Shown: piece by piece, positions 53,514-62,457 of the stretch
Layout: each line of letters opens with the position of its first letter
Position numbering within the stretch: the stretch's first letter is position 1
Assembly (NCBI RefSeq): GCF_012349115.1
Contig: NZ_PQIG01000081.1
Coordinates: 1-64,000 of the forward strand
Direction: 5' to 3'
DNA length: 64,000 nucleotides
DNA from: Rhizobium ruizarguesonis
GTDB taxonomy: Bacteria; Pseudomonadota; Alphaproteobacteria; Rhizobiales; Rhizobiaceae
The notes under the pieces: model-generated
Told to the model about the DNA's origin: nothing
The model's input: only the letters and a program-made list of their open reading frames with translations
The model's database searches: none
Made by a program: the position numbers and the translations under genes

Positions 53514-54521
53514 ATGCTGAAGCTCTTCACTCTGATTGTCGCGGTAGCGATCGCATCGCCCGCGCTCGCGAACGACACTATGGCCGAGGTCAAGACCGGC
53601 GGGCTGATCTTTGCCCAATCCGACGATGTCAGTATGGCGGAAGAGGATCTCTTCATCTCCGCTTCGGAAGTGCGCGTCGACTATGTGTTCGAGAATAGCT
53701 CCGACAAGGTTGTCGAGAGCCTGGTCGCCTTTCCGATGCCCGACATCACTGGCCAGGTCGACAACAATTCCGCCATCTCCGATTATGACAGCGATAATTT
53801 CCTGCATTTCTCCACCGTGCAGGATGGCAGGCCTATCACCGCCAAGCTGCAGCAGCGCGTCGTCTCGCTCGGCATCGATGTGACCGACGAGTTCGCCAAG
53901 CTGGGCATTCCCGTTCTGCCCTATAGCCAGAAGACGACCGAGGCGCTCGCCAAGCTTTCCGAAACCGTCCGCAAGGACTGGATCGCCCGCGGCCTCGTCT
54001 ATCCCATGGCCGAGGGCGACGCCGACGGCACCGCCAAGGTGGATCTCGTGCCGCTGTGGACGCTGCGCTCGACCTATTGGTGGCGCACCACCTTCCCGGC
54101 GAAGAAGAAAGTCAGCGTCGAGCATCGCTACAAGCCGGCCGTCGGCGGCACCGTTGCCATCAGCTTTCTCGAAGGTGGCGAGCCGAAGGGCGAGCGTTTC
54201 GAGGACTATTCGCGCAAATACTGCCTCGACGGAGATTTCGTCAAGGTTGCCCAGCAGCGTGCTCGGGAAGCCGAGGCGGGAGGCGCCAACTATACCGAAA
54301 GCTGGATCTCCTATGTGCTGTCGACCGGCGCCAACTGGGCGGGACCGATCAAGCGCTTCCAGCTGACGATCGACAAGGGCAAGCCCGGAAGCCTCATCAG
54401 CTTCTGCGGCAGCAACGTTCGGAAGATCGGTCCGACGACCTTCCGGATGACATCAGAGGATTTCGATCCGACAAAAGATTTCGACATCCTGATCCTCAAT
54501 CCTCCGGAAACGGCACAATAA
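53514..54521 (+). CDS. DUF4424 family secreted protein
   Basis: A 335-residue exported protein with a signal peptide (MLKLFTLIVAVAIASPALAN). The mature part begins DTMAEVKTGGLIFAQSDDVS and contains SASEVRVDYVFENSSDKVVE, VAFPMPDITG, STYWWRTTFPAKKKVSVEHR and SYVLSTGANWAGPIKRFQLT, matching DUF4424, a beta-rich periplasmic family without known role. It lies on the opposite strand to tlyA and dxs. Confidence 0.85.
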   Translation: MLKLFTLIVAVAIASPALANDTMAEVKTGGLIFAQSDDVSMAEEDLFISASEVRVDYVFENSSDKVVESLVAFPMPDITGQVDNNSAISDYDSDNFLHFSTVQDGRPITAKLQQRVVSLGIDVTDEFAKLGIPVLPYSQKTTEALAKLSETVRKDWIARGLVYPMAEGDADGTAKVDLVPLWTLRSTYWWRTTFPAKKKVSVEHRYKPAVGGTVAISFLEGGEPKGERFEDYSRKYCLDGDFVKVAQQRAREAEAGGANYTESWISYVLSTGANWAGPIKRFQLTIDKGKPGSLISFCGSNVRKIGPTTFRMTSEDFDPTKDFDILILNPPETAQ

Positions 54522-54737
54522 TCCGCCGGCTCGGCCGCTGTTGCGCTGCACAAATTTAAACAAATTTAAAGCCTGCCCATATAGGTTCGGCTTGATTGCA
54601 GCGGTTCGTCTGGACTGCTCGGCGCCATGAAGGCGCAAGCATTTCCGATCATGTTCTCAGGTTCAAACGTCCCTGCGGTTGCGCGTCTCGCGCGACCTGC
54701 CTCTCGCCGCGTCGACTGTCGTCAGGAGAAACCACCG

Positions 54738-56672
54738 ATGTCCGCCAAAAACATATCCTTGAACGGTAAACTTGCGGCCACGTTCGCAGCCCTCATTCTC
54801 ATTTTCGTCGCCGTTTCCGCTTTCGTTTATTCCAAGGCGACGGCGTCCGCAGCCGCTTCTGCCGAGCAGGAAAAGTCCGAGCTGCTCGTCAACCAGATCG
54901 ACGATGCGCTGCAGGCGATGCTCGAACAGGCCGTCAACCTGCGTGGCTTCATCCTCTTTCGCAGCGACAGCACCTATGGCGACGTCTTCGCCAATCGCGA
55001 GCGGATGCTGAAGGCGATTGCCGCTGCCAAGCAGACGGCCGCCGGCGAGCCGCAGCTGGTCGAGATGATCGACGGCATGCAGAAGGCGGCCGATCTCTAT
55101 TTCCATGAACTCGCCGAGCCGCAGACCAAGGCGCGCAAGGAAACCGACATGCCGATCGAAGAGGTCGTCAAGATCGGCGTTAATGCCACCAAGGGCCAGC
55201 TCGACGGTTTCCGCCAGGCCTCGGCCAAGATCAAGGCCACCGCGCGTGAAAAATCGAATGCGCTCGCCGCCATCCGGGCCGATGCCAACAGCGATCTGAA
55301 GATGACGCTGCTTGCCGGCGGTATCCTCGCCTCGCTGGCCGCCGCCATGCTCGCCTGGCTGATGTCGCGCATCATCGTCCGCCCGGTCGTTGGCATGACT
55401 GCGGCCATGGATCGCCTCGCCGGCGGTCAGAACGACATCGAGGTTCCAGCTGTCGAGCGCGGCGACGAAATCGGCCGCATGGCCCAGTCGGTTCTGGTCT
55501 TCAAGCAGGCGGCGATCGAGAAGCTGCGCCTTGCCGGCGAGACCGACCGTATGCGCGACGACGCCGAGCGCCAGCGCCGGGCAGGTGATGAGCAGAAGGC
55601 GCGCGAGGAAGGCGAGATCCGCTATGCCATCGACGCTTTGGCGGGCGGCCTTGCCGAACTTGCCAATGGCGATATGGCCGGTCGTATCCAGACGCCGTTC
55701 GCCTCGCAATATGACAGCCTGCGCAATGACTTCAACCATGCCGTCGAAAAGCTGCAGGCGGCACTGCAATCGGTCGGCCGCAACGCCTCGGCGATCAATG
55801 CCGGCGCCGGCGAAATCCGCTCGGCCGCCGATGATCTTGCCCACCGCACCGAGCAGCAGGCTGCCGCCGTCGAACAGACGGCCGCGGCACTCGAGGAAGT
55901 GACGACAACCGTCCGCGACAGCGCCAAGCGCGCCGAGGATGTCGGCAATCTCGTCGAGCGCGCCCGCCTCGGCGCTGAAAAGTCAGGCGAAGTCGTCCGC
56001 AAGGCCGTCTCCGCCATGCAGCAGATCGAGAAGTCGTCTGGCGAAATCTCCAACATCATCGGCGTCATCGACGACATCGCCTTCCAGACCAACCTTTTGG
56101 CCCTGAACGCAGGCGTTGAAGCCGCCCGTGCCGGCGATGCCGGCAAGGGCTTTGCGGTCGTCGCCCAGGAAGTGCGCGAGCTCGCCCAGCGCTCGGCCAA
56201 GGCCGCCAAGGAGATCAAGGCGCTGATCACCACCTCGGGCGAACAAGTCGTTGCCGGCGTCGGCCTCGTCGGCGAGACCGGCAAGGCGCTGGAGGTCATC
56301 GTCTCTGAGGTGCAGGAGATCAACCACCACGTCAGCGCCATCGTCACCGCCACGCGCGAACAGTCGATCGGCCTGCAGGAGATCAACACCGCCGTCAACA
56401 ACATGGACCAGGGCACGCAGCAGAACGCCGCCATGGTCGAGGAGCAGACCGCCGCCAGCCATGCGCTCGCCCAGGAAGCCAGCGCCCTCGACGACTTGCT
56501 GCGCCAGTTCAAGCTCGGCCAGGTGGCCCCGGCGCCGCGCGCAGCCGTTGCCGGCACCAACGCCCGCCCGGTCGCCTCTCCGGCCCACGCTTTGACCCGC
56601 ACCGTCGCCAAGGCTTTCGGCGGAAGACAGGCGAGCGCCGCGGCCGTGAAGGAAGACTGGACGGAGTTCTGA
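54738..56672 (+). CDS. Methyl-accepting chemotaxis protein with CHASE3-like domain
   Basis: A 644-residue chemoreceptor. An N-terminal transmembrane helix (AATFAALILIFVAVSAFVYS), a helical CHASE3-type periplasmic domain (residues 35-200), a second helix (LLAGGILASLAAAMLAWLMS), HAMP segments and the signalling hairpin (IIGVIDDIAFQTNLLALNAG; EVRELAQRSAKAAKEIKALI). The protein ends in DWTEF, resembling the NWETF pentapeptide that tethers CheR and CheB, unlike the receptor at 21.8 kb. AGGAG lies upstream of ATG 54738. Confidence 0.92.
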   Translation: MSAKNISLNGKLAATFAALILIFVAVSAFVYSKATASAAASAEQEKSELLVNQIDDALQAMLEQAVNLRGFILFRSDSTYGDVFANRERMLKAIAAAKQTAAGEPQLVEMIDGMQKAADLYFHELAEPQTKARKETDMPIEEVVKIGVNATKGQLDGFRQASAKIKATAREKSNALAAIRADANSDLKMTLLAGGILASLAAAMLAWLMSRIIVRPVVGMTAAMDRLAGGQNDIEVPAVERGDEIGRMAQSVLVFKQAAIEKLRLAGETDRMRDDAERQRRAGDEQKAREEGEIRYAIDALAGGLAELANGDMAGRIQTPFASQYDSLRNDFNHAVEKLQAALQSVGRNASAINAGAGEIRSAADDLAHRTEQQAAAVEQTAAALEEVTTTVRDSAKRAEDVGNLVERARLGAEKSGEVVRKAVSAMQQIEKSSGEISNIIGVIDDIAFQTNLLALNAGVEAARAGDAGKGFAVVAQEVRELAQRSAKAAKEIKALITTSGEQVVAGVGLVGETGKALEVIVSEVQEINHHVSAIVTATREQSIGLQEINTAVNNMDQGTQQNAAMVEEQTAASHALAQEASALDDLLRQFKLGQVAPAPRAAVAGTNARPVASPAHALTRTVAKAFGGRQASAAAVKEDWTEF

Positions 56673-56699
56673 GGGGGGCCCTTCACAGGGACGTTAAAT

Positions 56700-56735
56700 G
56701 AAAAGGGCGGTGCAGTAATGCGCCGCCTTTTTTAT
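56700..56735 (+). terminator. Rho-independent terminator of the chemoreceptor gene
   Basis: AAAGGGCGGTGC (56702-56713) pairs with the GCGCCGCC arm (56720-56727) through about 8 GC-rich base pairs with a short loop, followed by six Ts. A classic intrinsic terminator 28 bases after the stop codon. Confidence 0.8.
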
Positions 56736-56750
56736 TGAGAGGACCTGCCG

Positions 56751-56871
56751 GGCGGCCCCCTCATCCGCCTGCCGGCACCTTCTCCCCGAGGGGAGAAGAG
56801 ATTTGCGGCGACGTCTCGATTCCCTCTTCTCCCCTCGGGGAGAAGGTGCCCGTAGGGCGGATGAGGGGCTA
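56751..56871. repeat. Dispersed mosaic repeat family E, two inward arms
   Basis: Inverted arm GGCCCCCTCATCCGCC (56754-56769) and CTTCTCCCCGAGGGGAGAAG, then the mirrored arm CTTCTCCCCTCGGGGAGAAG and GGTGCCCGTAGGGCGGATGA. It holds an intact copy of the IS110 target. Confidence 0.78.
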
Positions 56872-56894
56872 CACGGCACCCCTCACAAATTCAC

Positions 56895-58811
56895 CTACCC
56901 AGCAACCCCAACCGCAACGCCGCGGCCCAGCGCCTTGAACACCGTCGAGACGATGCCGGCGCGGTTGAGGCCGGCGTGGGCGTTCATCGCTTCGGGCTTG
57001 GCCTGCTCCATCCAGATGTCGGGCATGACGAGCGAGCGCAGCTTCAGGCCGTTGTCGAGCAGGCCTTCGGTGGCGAGGAAATGCATCACGTGGCTGCCGA
57101 AGCCGCCGATCGAGCCTTCTTCGATGGTGATCACCATCTCGTGGTGGCGGGCAAGCTGGCGGATCAGGTCGTGATCGAGCGGCTTGGCGAAACGCGCATC
57201 GGCGACCGTCGTCGAAAGCCCGGCGGCATCGAGATCCTCGGCGGCAAGCAGACAGTCGGCAAGCCGGGTGCCGAAGGAGAGCAGCGCCACCTTGGTGCCT
57301 TCCTTGACGATGCGGCCCTTGCCGATCTGCAGGATTTCGCCGCGCGCCGGCATGTCGACGCCGACGCCTTCGCCGCGCGGATAGCGGAATGAGATCGGCC
57401 CGCCATCATAGGCCACAGCCGTGCGCACCATGTGCTTGAGTTCGGCCTCGTCGGCCGCCGCCATCACCACGAAGCCGGGCAGGGTGGTGAGGAAGGTGGT
57501 GTCGAAGGAGCCGGCATGCGTCGGCCCGTCGGCGCCGACGAAGCCGGCACGGTCGATCGGAAAACGCACCGGCAGGCCCTGGATCGCCACGTCGTGCACG
57601 ACCTGGTCGTAGGCGCGCTGCAGGAAGGTGGAATAGAGGGCGGCGAACGGCTTGTAGCCTTCGGCCGCAAGGCCGGCGGCAAAGGTGACGGCATGCTGTT
57701 CGGCAATACCGACGTCGAAACAGCGCGACGGAAAGGCCTCGGCGAGCTTGTCGAGGCCGGTGCCGTTCGGCATGGCGGCGGTGATGCCGACGATCTTGTC
57801 GTCGAGGGTGGCTTCCTGCACCAGCGCTTCGGCAAAGACGCTGGTATAGCTCGGCGCATTCGGCTTGACCCTTGCCTGGGCGCCGGTGATGACGTCGAAC
57901 TTGTTGACGCCGTGATATTTGTCGGCCGCGGCTTCCGCCGGCGGATAGCCCTTGCCCTTCTGGGTGACGACATGGATCAGCACCGGTCCGCGCCCATTGT
58001 CGCGCACGTTGCGCAACACGGGCAGCAGGTGGTCGAAGGAATGCCCGTCGATCGGGCCGATATGATAGAAGCCCATCTCCTCGAACATCGTGCCGCCGGT
58101 GACATAGCCGCGCGCATGCTCGACGGCGCGGGTGATCGCTCGGTCGATGTTCTTGCCGAGATAGGCCGTCAGCTTCTTGCCGAGGTCGCGGAAGCCCATA
58201 TAGGTGCGACCCGAGGCAAGGCGCGCGAGATAGGCGCTCATTGCCCCTGTCGGCGGCGCAATCGACATGTCGTTGTCGTTGAGGATGACGATGAGGCGGG
58301 CATCGAGCGCGCCGGCATTGTTCAGCGCCTCATAGGCCATGCCGGCCGACATCGCCCCGTCGCCGATGACGGCGATGACGCGGCGGTCTGATTTGTCGAG
58401 GTCGGCGGCAATCGCCATGCCGAGGCCGGCCGAGATCGAGGTCGAGGAATGCGCCGCCCCGAAGGGATCATATTCGCTTTCCGCCCGGCGGGTGAAGCCG
58501 GACAGCCCGTCTTCCTGGCGCAGCGTCCGGATGCGGTCACGCCGGCCGGTGAGAATCTTGTGCGGATAACATTGATGGCCGACATCGAAGATCAGCCGAT
58601 CATCAGGCGTGTCGAAGACGCTGTGGATGGCGATCGTCAATTCGACGACGCCGAGACCGGCGCCAAGATGGCCGCCGGTGCGCGACACCGCATCAATCAT
58701 TTCGTCCCGGACTTCGCGGGCAAGCTGCGGCAGGTCGCGATCCTCGAGCTTGCGCAGGTCGGCGGGATAGATGACCTGGTCGAGCAGGGGGGTCTTCGGC
58801 AGTTGTGTCAC
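56895..58811 (-). CDS. dxs: 1-deoxy-D-xylulose-5-phosphate synthase
   Basis: A 638-residue thiamine-diphosphate transketolase-like enzyme, first step of the non-mevalonate isoprenoid pathway that also uses IspE. Motifs: HLGAGLGVVELTIAIHSVFD; DVGHQCYPHKILTGRRD; AVIGDGAMSAGMAYEALNNA for ThDP-Mg binding; YHIGPIDGHSFDHLLPVLRN; FDVGIAEQHAVTFAAGLAAE. The start is GTG at 58811. The Shine-Dalgarno is weak. It is downstream of pirin on the same strand. Confidence 0.95.
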   Translation of the reverse strand: MTQLPKTPLLDQVIYPADLRKLEDRDLPQLAREVRDEMIDAVSRTGGHLGAGLGVVELTIAIHSVFDTPDDRLIFDVGHQCYPHKILTGRRDRIRTLRQEDGLSGFTRRAESEYDPFGAAHSSTSISAGLGMAIAADLDKSDRRVIAVIGDGAMSAGMAYEALNNAGALDARLIVILNDNDMSIAPPTGAMSAYLARLASGRTYMGFRDLGKKLTAYLGKNIDRAITRAVEHARGYVTGGTMFEEMGFYHIGPIDGHSFDHLLPVLRNVRDNGRGPVLIHVVTQKGKGYPPAEAAADKYHGVNKFDVITGAQARVKPNAPSYTSVFAEALVQEATLDDKIVGITAAMPNGTGLDKLAEAFPSRCFDVGIAEQHAVTFAAGLAAEGYKPFAALYSTFLQRAYDQVVHDVAIQGLPVRFPIDRAGFVGADGPTHAGSFDTTFLTTLPGFVVMAAADEAELKHMVRTAVAYDGGPISFRYPRGEGVGVDMPARGEILQIGKGRIVKEGTKVALLSFGTRLADCLLAAEDLDAAGLSTTVADARFAKPLDHDLIRQLARHHEMVITIEEGSIGGFGSHVMHFLATEGLLDNGLKLRSLVMPDIWMEQAKPEAMNAHAGLNRAGIVSTVFKALGRGVAVGVAG

Positions 58812-58906
58812 GGGCGGGCGCTCTTTCTTGCTTTTCCTTGTTCCGCTTTATTCGATTAGATTGCGGCAAAACAAGTGCATTTCAGGAACCGAAGGTTTTC
58901 ACCTTA

Positions 58907-59034
58907 GAGCATGATGCCGAAAAGTGTGAGCGGTTTTCGGATAACATCATGCTCCCACTATTAAAGCATGGTGCCGAAAAACGTGAGCGCTTTTCAGCGG
59001 ATATCACCCTCTATTTCTTCGATCAGGGTCCGGA
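58907..59034. repeat. Palindromic repeat family A, copies 3 and 4
   Basis: Copy 3 has GAGCATGATG / CATCATGCTC arms (58907-58916 and 58945-58954) around the core. A degenerate copy 4 (58964-59012) keeps GCATGGTGCCGAAAAACGTG and the tail CTATTTCTTCGATCAGGGTC. Tandem copies suggest duplication. They lie between pirin and dxs. Confidence 0.75.
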
Positions 59035-59045
59035 TTCGGGCGGGT

Positions 59046-59969
59046 TCAGCCTTCCGGCAAAGGCACGAATTCCTCTTCGTCACCGGGAACGATATCGAAG
59101 CGGCCGCTGCGCCATTCCTCCTTGGCCTGTTCGATCCGCTCCTTCGAGGAGGAGACGAAATTCCACCAGATATAACGTTTCGAATTGAGCGCCGCCCCTC
59201 CGAAGAGCATCAGGTGGCAGCCATCGCGGCCAGCTTCCAGCGTGATCGCATCGCCCGGTCGGAAGACCAGCAGCTGGTCGGCGGCAAAACGGTCGCCTGA
59301 TATGACGACTTCGCCCGAGAGCACATAGACGGCGCGCTCTTCGTGGCCCGCGCCGAAGGGAAATTTGGCGCCCGGCTGCAGGTCGAGATCGACATAGAGC
59401 GTGTCGGAGAAAACGCCGACCGGCGATGTCATGCCTTCAAACGAGCCGATGACCACCCGCCCGCGCACACCGCTCGTCTCGATCAACGGCATGGCGGACT
59501 TTTCCGTATGGGTGAAGGCGGGAGCGATCTCCTCCTTGTCGTCGGGCAGCGCCAGCCAGGTCTGCAGCCCCGACATCAGCAGCGGATGGCCGCGCAGATT
59601 GTCGGGCGTGCGTTCGGAATGCACGATGCCGCGGCCGGCCGTCATCAGGTTGATATCGCCGGGACGGATGACCTTTTCGGTGCCGAGGCTGTCGCGATGG
59701 CGGATCTCGCCGTCGAACAGATAGGTGACCGTCGACAGCCCGATATGCGGATGCGGCTTGACGTCGAGCGCCTCGTCGGGCTTCAGGATCGCCGGCCCCA
59801 TGCGGTCGAAGAAGATGAACGGGCCGACCAGCCGCCGCTGCCGGCTGGGCAGGGCGCGGCGCACCTGAAAACCGCCGATATCGCTGGTGCGCGGGATGAT
59901 CAGGCTCTCGATCGCGTCGCAGGCGAAGGCATCGCCGGGCAGGGGGTCTTTACCGGGAAAGAAGGACAT
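59046..59969 (-). CDS. Pirin family protein
   Basis: A 307-residue double-cupin protein. The metal site of the N-terminal cupin is in DVKPHPHIGLSTVTYLFDGE with the later histidine in GRGIVHSERT. Bacterial pirins act on quercetin or as redox-sensitive regulators. ATG 59969 follows GGAG at six bases; an upstream TTG is less likely. Confidence 0.88.
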   Translation of the reverse strand: MSFFPGKDPLPGDAFACDAIESLIIPRTSDIGGFQVRRALPSRQRRLVGPFIFFDRMGPAILKPDEALDVKPHPHIGLSTVTYLFDGEIRHRDSLGTEKVIRPGDINLMTAGRGIVHSERTPDNLRGHPLLMSGLQTWLALPDDKEEIAPAFTHTEKSAMPLIETSGVRGRVVIGSFEGMTSPVGVFSDTLYVDLDLQPGAKFPFGAGHEERAVYVLSGEVVISGDRFAADQLLVFRPGDAITLEAGRDGCHLMLFGGAALNSKRYIWWNFVSSSKERIEQAKEEWRSGRFDIVPGDEEEFVPLPEG

Positions 59970-60019
59970 GGGGATCTCCAATCGCTACAGTGCCGCGCGT
60001 CATCGCTCACAGATAGCGC

Positions 60020-60117
60020 CTGGAGCGCCGCGCGTCCAATCGGACGCGCAAAGGACGCTCCAACACTGGAAAGTGCGCCGCGCGTCCAACCGGACGCGCT
60101 AAGACGCTCCAACACTT
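60020..60117. repeat. Family D palindromic repeat, tandem copies 2 and 3
   Basis: Two adjacent elements with perfect inner stems GCGCGTCC AATC GGACGCGC and GCGCGTCC AACC GGACGCGC, flanked by GGAGCG / CGCTCC and a CAACACTTGAAAG tail. A half copy (CTACAGTGCCGCGCGTC) lies just before at about 59984. The block separates pirin from the SDR gene. Confidence 0.75.
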
Positions 60118-60132
60118 GAAAGCGCGATTGGT

Positions 60133-60900
60133 TCAGATCGCGGTAAAACCGTTGTCGACGAAGAGATGGGCGCCATTGACGAAGCTCGACTCGTCGCTGG
60201 CGAGATAAAGGGCGGCCCGCGCCACATCTTCGGGCTCGCCGATCCGCCCCTGCTGCGCGGCAATGGCGGCATCCGAAACGTCGACGCCGAGCGCCTGCAG
60301 GCCGGCCACCTCCCGCAGGCCATGCGGCGTGCGGATGAAGCCGGGGCAGACGGCGTTGCAGCGGATATTGCGGTCACGGAATTCTACCGCAATAGCCCGG
60401 GCAAACATGTGCACGGCACCCTTGGTCGTGTCGTAAAGCACTTCCATCGGCGTAGCGGCGACCGCCGAGATCGACGAGGTGCAGACGATCGACCCGCCGC
60501 CGCTCGCAATCATCTTCGGCAGCACGGCCTTGGTCATCAGGAACATCGAGCGCACATTGACGGCATGCAGCCAGTCCCATTCCTCGACGGTCGTTTCGAG
60601 AAAAGGTTTGATGACGATCGTGCCGGCGTGATTGAAGAGCACGGTGACTGCGCCGTAGCGTTCCTCGACACCGGCGACGGCGGCACTGACGGCGGCTTCG
60701 TCCGAGACATCGGCCGTCCAGCAATCGGCCTCGCCGCCGGCATCACGGATGTGCTTCACGGTCTCTGCGGCTGCATCGCCATTGCGGTCGATGATCGCAA
60801 CACGCGCGCCTTCCGCCGCAAAAAGCTTCGAGGCGGCACCGCCCATGCCAGTCGCGCCGCCCGAGATAATGGCGACCTTGCCCTTCAACCTGTCCGACAT
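60133..60900 (-). CDS. Short-chain dehydrogenase/reductase
   Basis: A 255-residue classical SDR. The NAD(P)-binding motif is ISGGATGMGGAASKLFAAEG; the aspartate in AIIDRNGD suggests a preference for NAD(H). Catalytic residues are the serine in CTSSISAVAATP and YDTTK. The substrate is unknown. ATG 60900. Confidence 0.88.
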   Translation of the reverse strand: MSDRLKGKVAIISGGATGMGGAASKLFAAEGARVAIIDRNGDAAAETVKHIRDAGGEADCWTADVSDEAAVSAAVAGVEERYGAVTVLFNHAGTIVIKPFLETTVEEWDWLHAVNVRSMFLMTKAVLPKMIASGGGSIVCTSSISAVAATPMEVLYDTTKGAVHMFARAIAVEFRDRNIRCNAVCPGFIRTPHGLREVAGLQALGVDVSDAAIAAQQGRIGEPEDVARAALYLASDESSFVNGAHLFVDNGFTAI

Positions 60901-60981
60901 TTCCTTGTCCCCTCATCGTTTCGGGATCATAGATCGGTCCGAAGCCGATAGCCAAGCATCTTCAAAAGGGAGTTTGCTGTC

Positions 60982-61233
60982 TCAGGCGCCGTCGAGCGGC
61001 TCAACGCCCTGCGGCTTGCCGGCGCGGTCGAGCCGGATCTTCTCGATGCGGTTTTCGGCGGCCGAAAGCAGGGTCTCGCAATGTTTCTTCAGCGCTTCGC
61101 CGCGCTCATAGATCTCGATCGATTCATCCAGCGCCACATCGCCGCGTTCCAGCCGGGCGACGATACTTTCGAGTTCGGCGACCGCCTTTTCGAAGGAAAG
61201 GCCTGATACCTCAGGCTTGGCGCTGTCAGTCAT
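60982..61233 (-). CDS. xseB: Exodeoxyribonuclease VII small subunit
   Basis: An 83-residue small subunit of exonuclease VII. The conserved helical hairpin is SFEKAVAELESIVARLERGD and VALDESIEIYERGEALKKHC. The start is the ATG at 61233, two bases after the stop of the deacetylase gene, so the two are coupled. The large subunit xseA is not in the window. Confidence 0.92.
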   Translation of the reverse strand: MTDSAKPEVSGLSFEKAVAELESIVARLERGDVALDESIEIYERGEALKKHCETLLSAAENRIEKIRLDRAGKPQGVEPLDGA

Positions 61234-61235
61234 TC

Positions 61236-62171
61236 TCAACCCTTCATCATTCTCAGAATATGCATGCCCGCCGATTCGGCGAGTCCCTCGAGATCATAAC
61301 CGCCTTCGAGCAGGCTGACGACCCGGTTCTTCGCGTGCCGGTCCGCGAGTTCGAGCACCCGCCCGGTCGCCCAGTCGAAATCCTCGCCGGTCAGATTGAT
61401 CTGCGCTAAGGGATCGCGGTGATGCGCGTCGAAGCCGGCGGAGATGATGATGAGATCCGGCCGGAAATCGTCAAGGGCCGGCAGCACGCGCGATTTGAAC
61501 GCCTCGCGGAAGTGGTCGCTGCCGACATTCGGCGACAGCGGCGCATTGACGATGGTGTTGTGTGTGCCCTTCTCATCCTTGGCGCCGGTGCCGGGATAGA
61601 GCGGCATCTGATGCGTCGAGCAGAACAGCACCGAGGCATCGTCCCAGAAGATATCCTGCGTGCCGTTGCCGTGGTGCACATCCCAATCGACGATGGCGAT
61701 GCGCTCGGCGCCATGCGTCTTCTGCGCATGGCGGGCGGCGATCGCCGCATTGTTGAAGAAGCAGAAGCCCATCGCCGTCATCTTCTCGGCATGGTGCCCC
61801 GGCGGGCGGGCAGCGACGAAGACATTGTCGGCCCGGCCGGTAAAGACGTCGTCCACCGCCGCCATCGCCCCGCCAATGCCGGTCAGCGCCGCCTGCAGGC
61901 TCTTGCTGCTGGCATAGGTGTCGGCTTCGATCTGGTTGATCTCACCCTCTTCCTCGGGGATCTCCCGCATGACGGCGATGAGATGTTCTTCGGGATGGGC
62001 CAGCAGCACCGCATCCTCATTCGCCTGCGGCGCCTGCCGGCGCTCCAGCCGCTCGAAATTTGGATGTTCCAGCGCAACGTTGATGGCGCGGATCCTGTCC
62101 GATCGCTCCGGATGGCCGGCGGGCGTCACATGTTCCAGGAAGATCGGGTGTTCATAAAGACGGGTGCTCAT
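61236..62171 (-). CDS. Histone deacetylase family protein
   Basis: A 311-residue zinc amidohydrolase of the HDAC/acetylpolyamine amidohydrolase superfamily. Motifs: ARPPGHHAEKMTAMGFCFFN, IVDWDVHHGNGTQDIFWDD and IISAGFDAHHRDPLAQINLT, giving the active-site histidines and zinc-binding Asp/His. In bacteria such enzymes deacetylate polyamines, acetoin-related substrates or proteins; the substrate here is open. It heads the gene pair with xseB. Confidence 0.9.
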   Translation of the reverse strand: MSTRLYEHPIFLEHVTPAGHPERSDRIRAINVALEHPNFERLERRQAPQANEDAVLLAHPEEHLIAVMREIPEEEGEINQIEADTYASSKSLQAALTGIGGAMAAVDDVFTGRADNVFVAARPPGHHAEKMTAMGFCFFNNAAIAARHAQKTHGAERIAIVDWDVHHGNGTQDIFWDDASVLFCSTHQMPLYPGTGAKDEKGTHNTIVNAPLSPNVGSDHFREAFKSRVLPALDDFRPDLIIISAGFDAHHRDPLAQINLTGEDFDWATGRVLELADRHAKNRVVSLLEGGYDLEGLAESAGMHILRMMKG

Positions 62172-62346
62172 GAAGACACTCTATCGGTCGCTTATGTCAT
62201 GTGCCACAGCAGATGGGGCATCGCCTGACGATTTCAACAAGCGCTCTTGTCGCGCCGTCCAACCGTTTGCCTATCACAACTGTCTCATTTGCGCCGTTCC
62301 CGTCGATCAGGTCCATTGCAACTGCCCCGCATCTTTCCGATACGTG

Positions 62347-62416
62347 GAGAACACTGTAACACTTTGAACTATTGCGTAATTTTATCCTTAAGCCGGTTCC
62401 GGTATAAGCAATTATG
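62347..62416. repeat. Family D repeat, right part
   Basis: CACTGTAACACTTTGAACTA, TTGCGTAATTTTATCC, and the stem CTTAAGCCGG/CCGGTATAAG. It corresponds to the second half of D elements and lies upstream of the thioesterase gene, perhaps containing its promoter. Confidence 0.5.
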
Positions 62417-62457
62417 AAGTAGTGTTGCCATGGGAACTCTGTAAGGCAGATCTGTTG

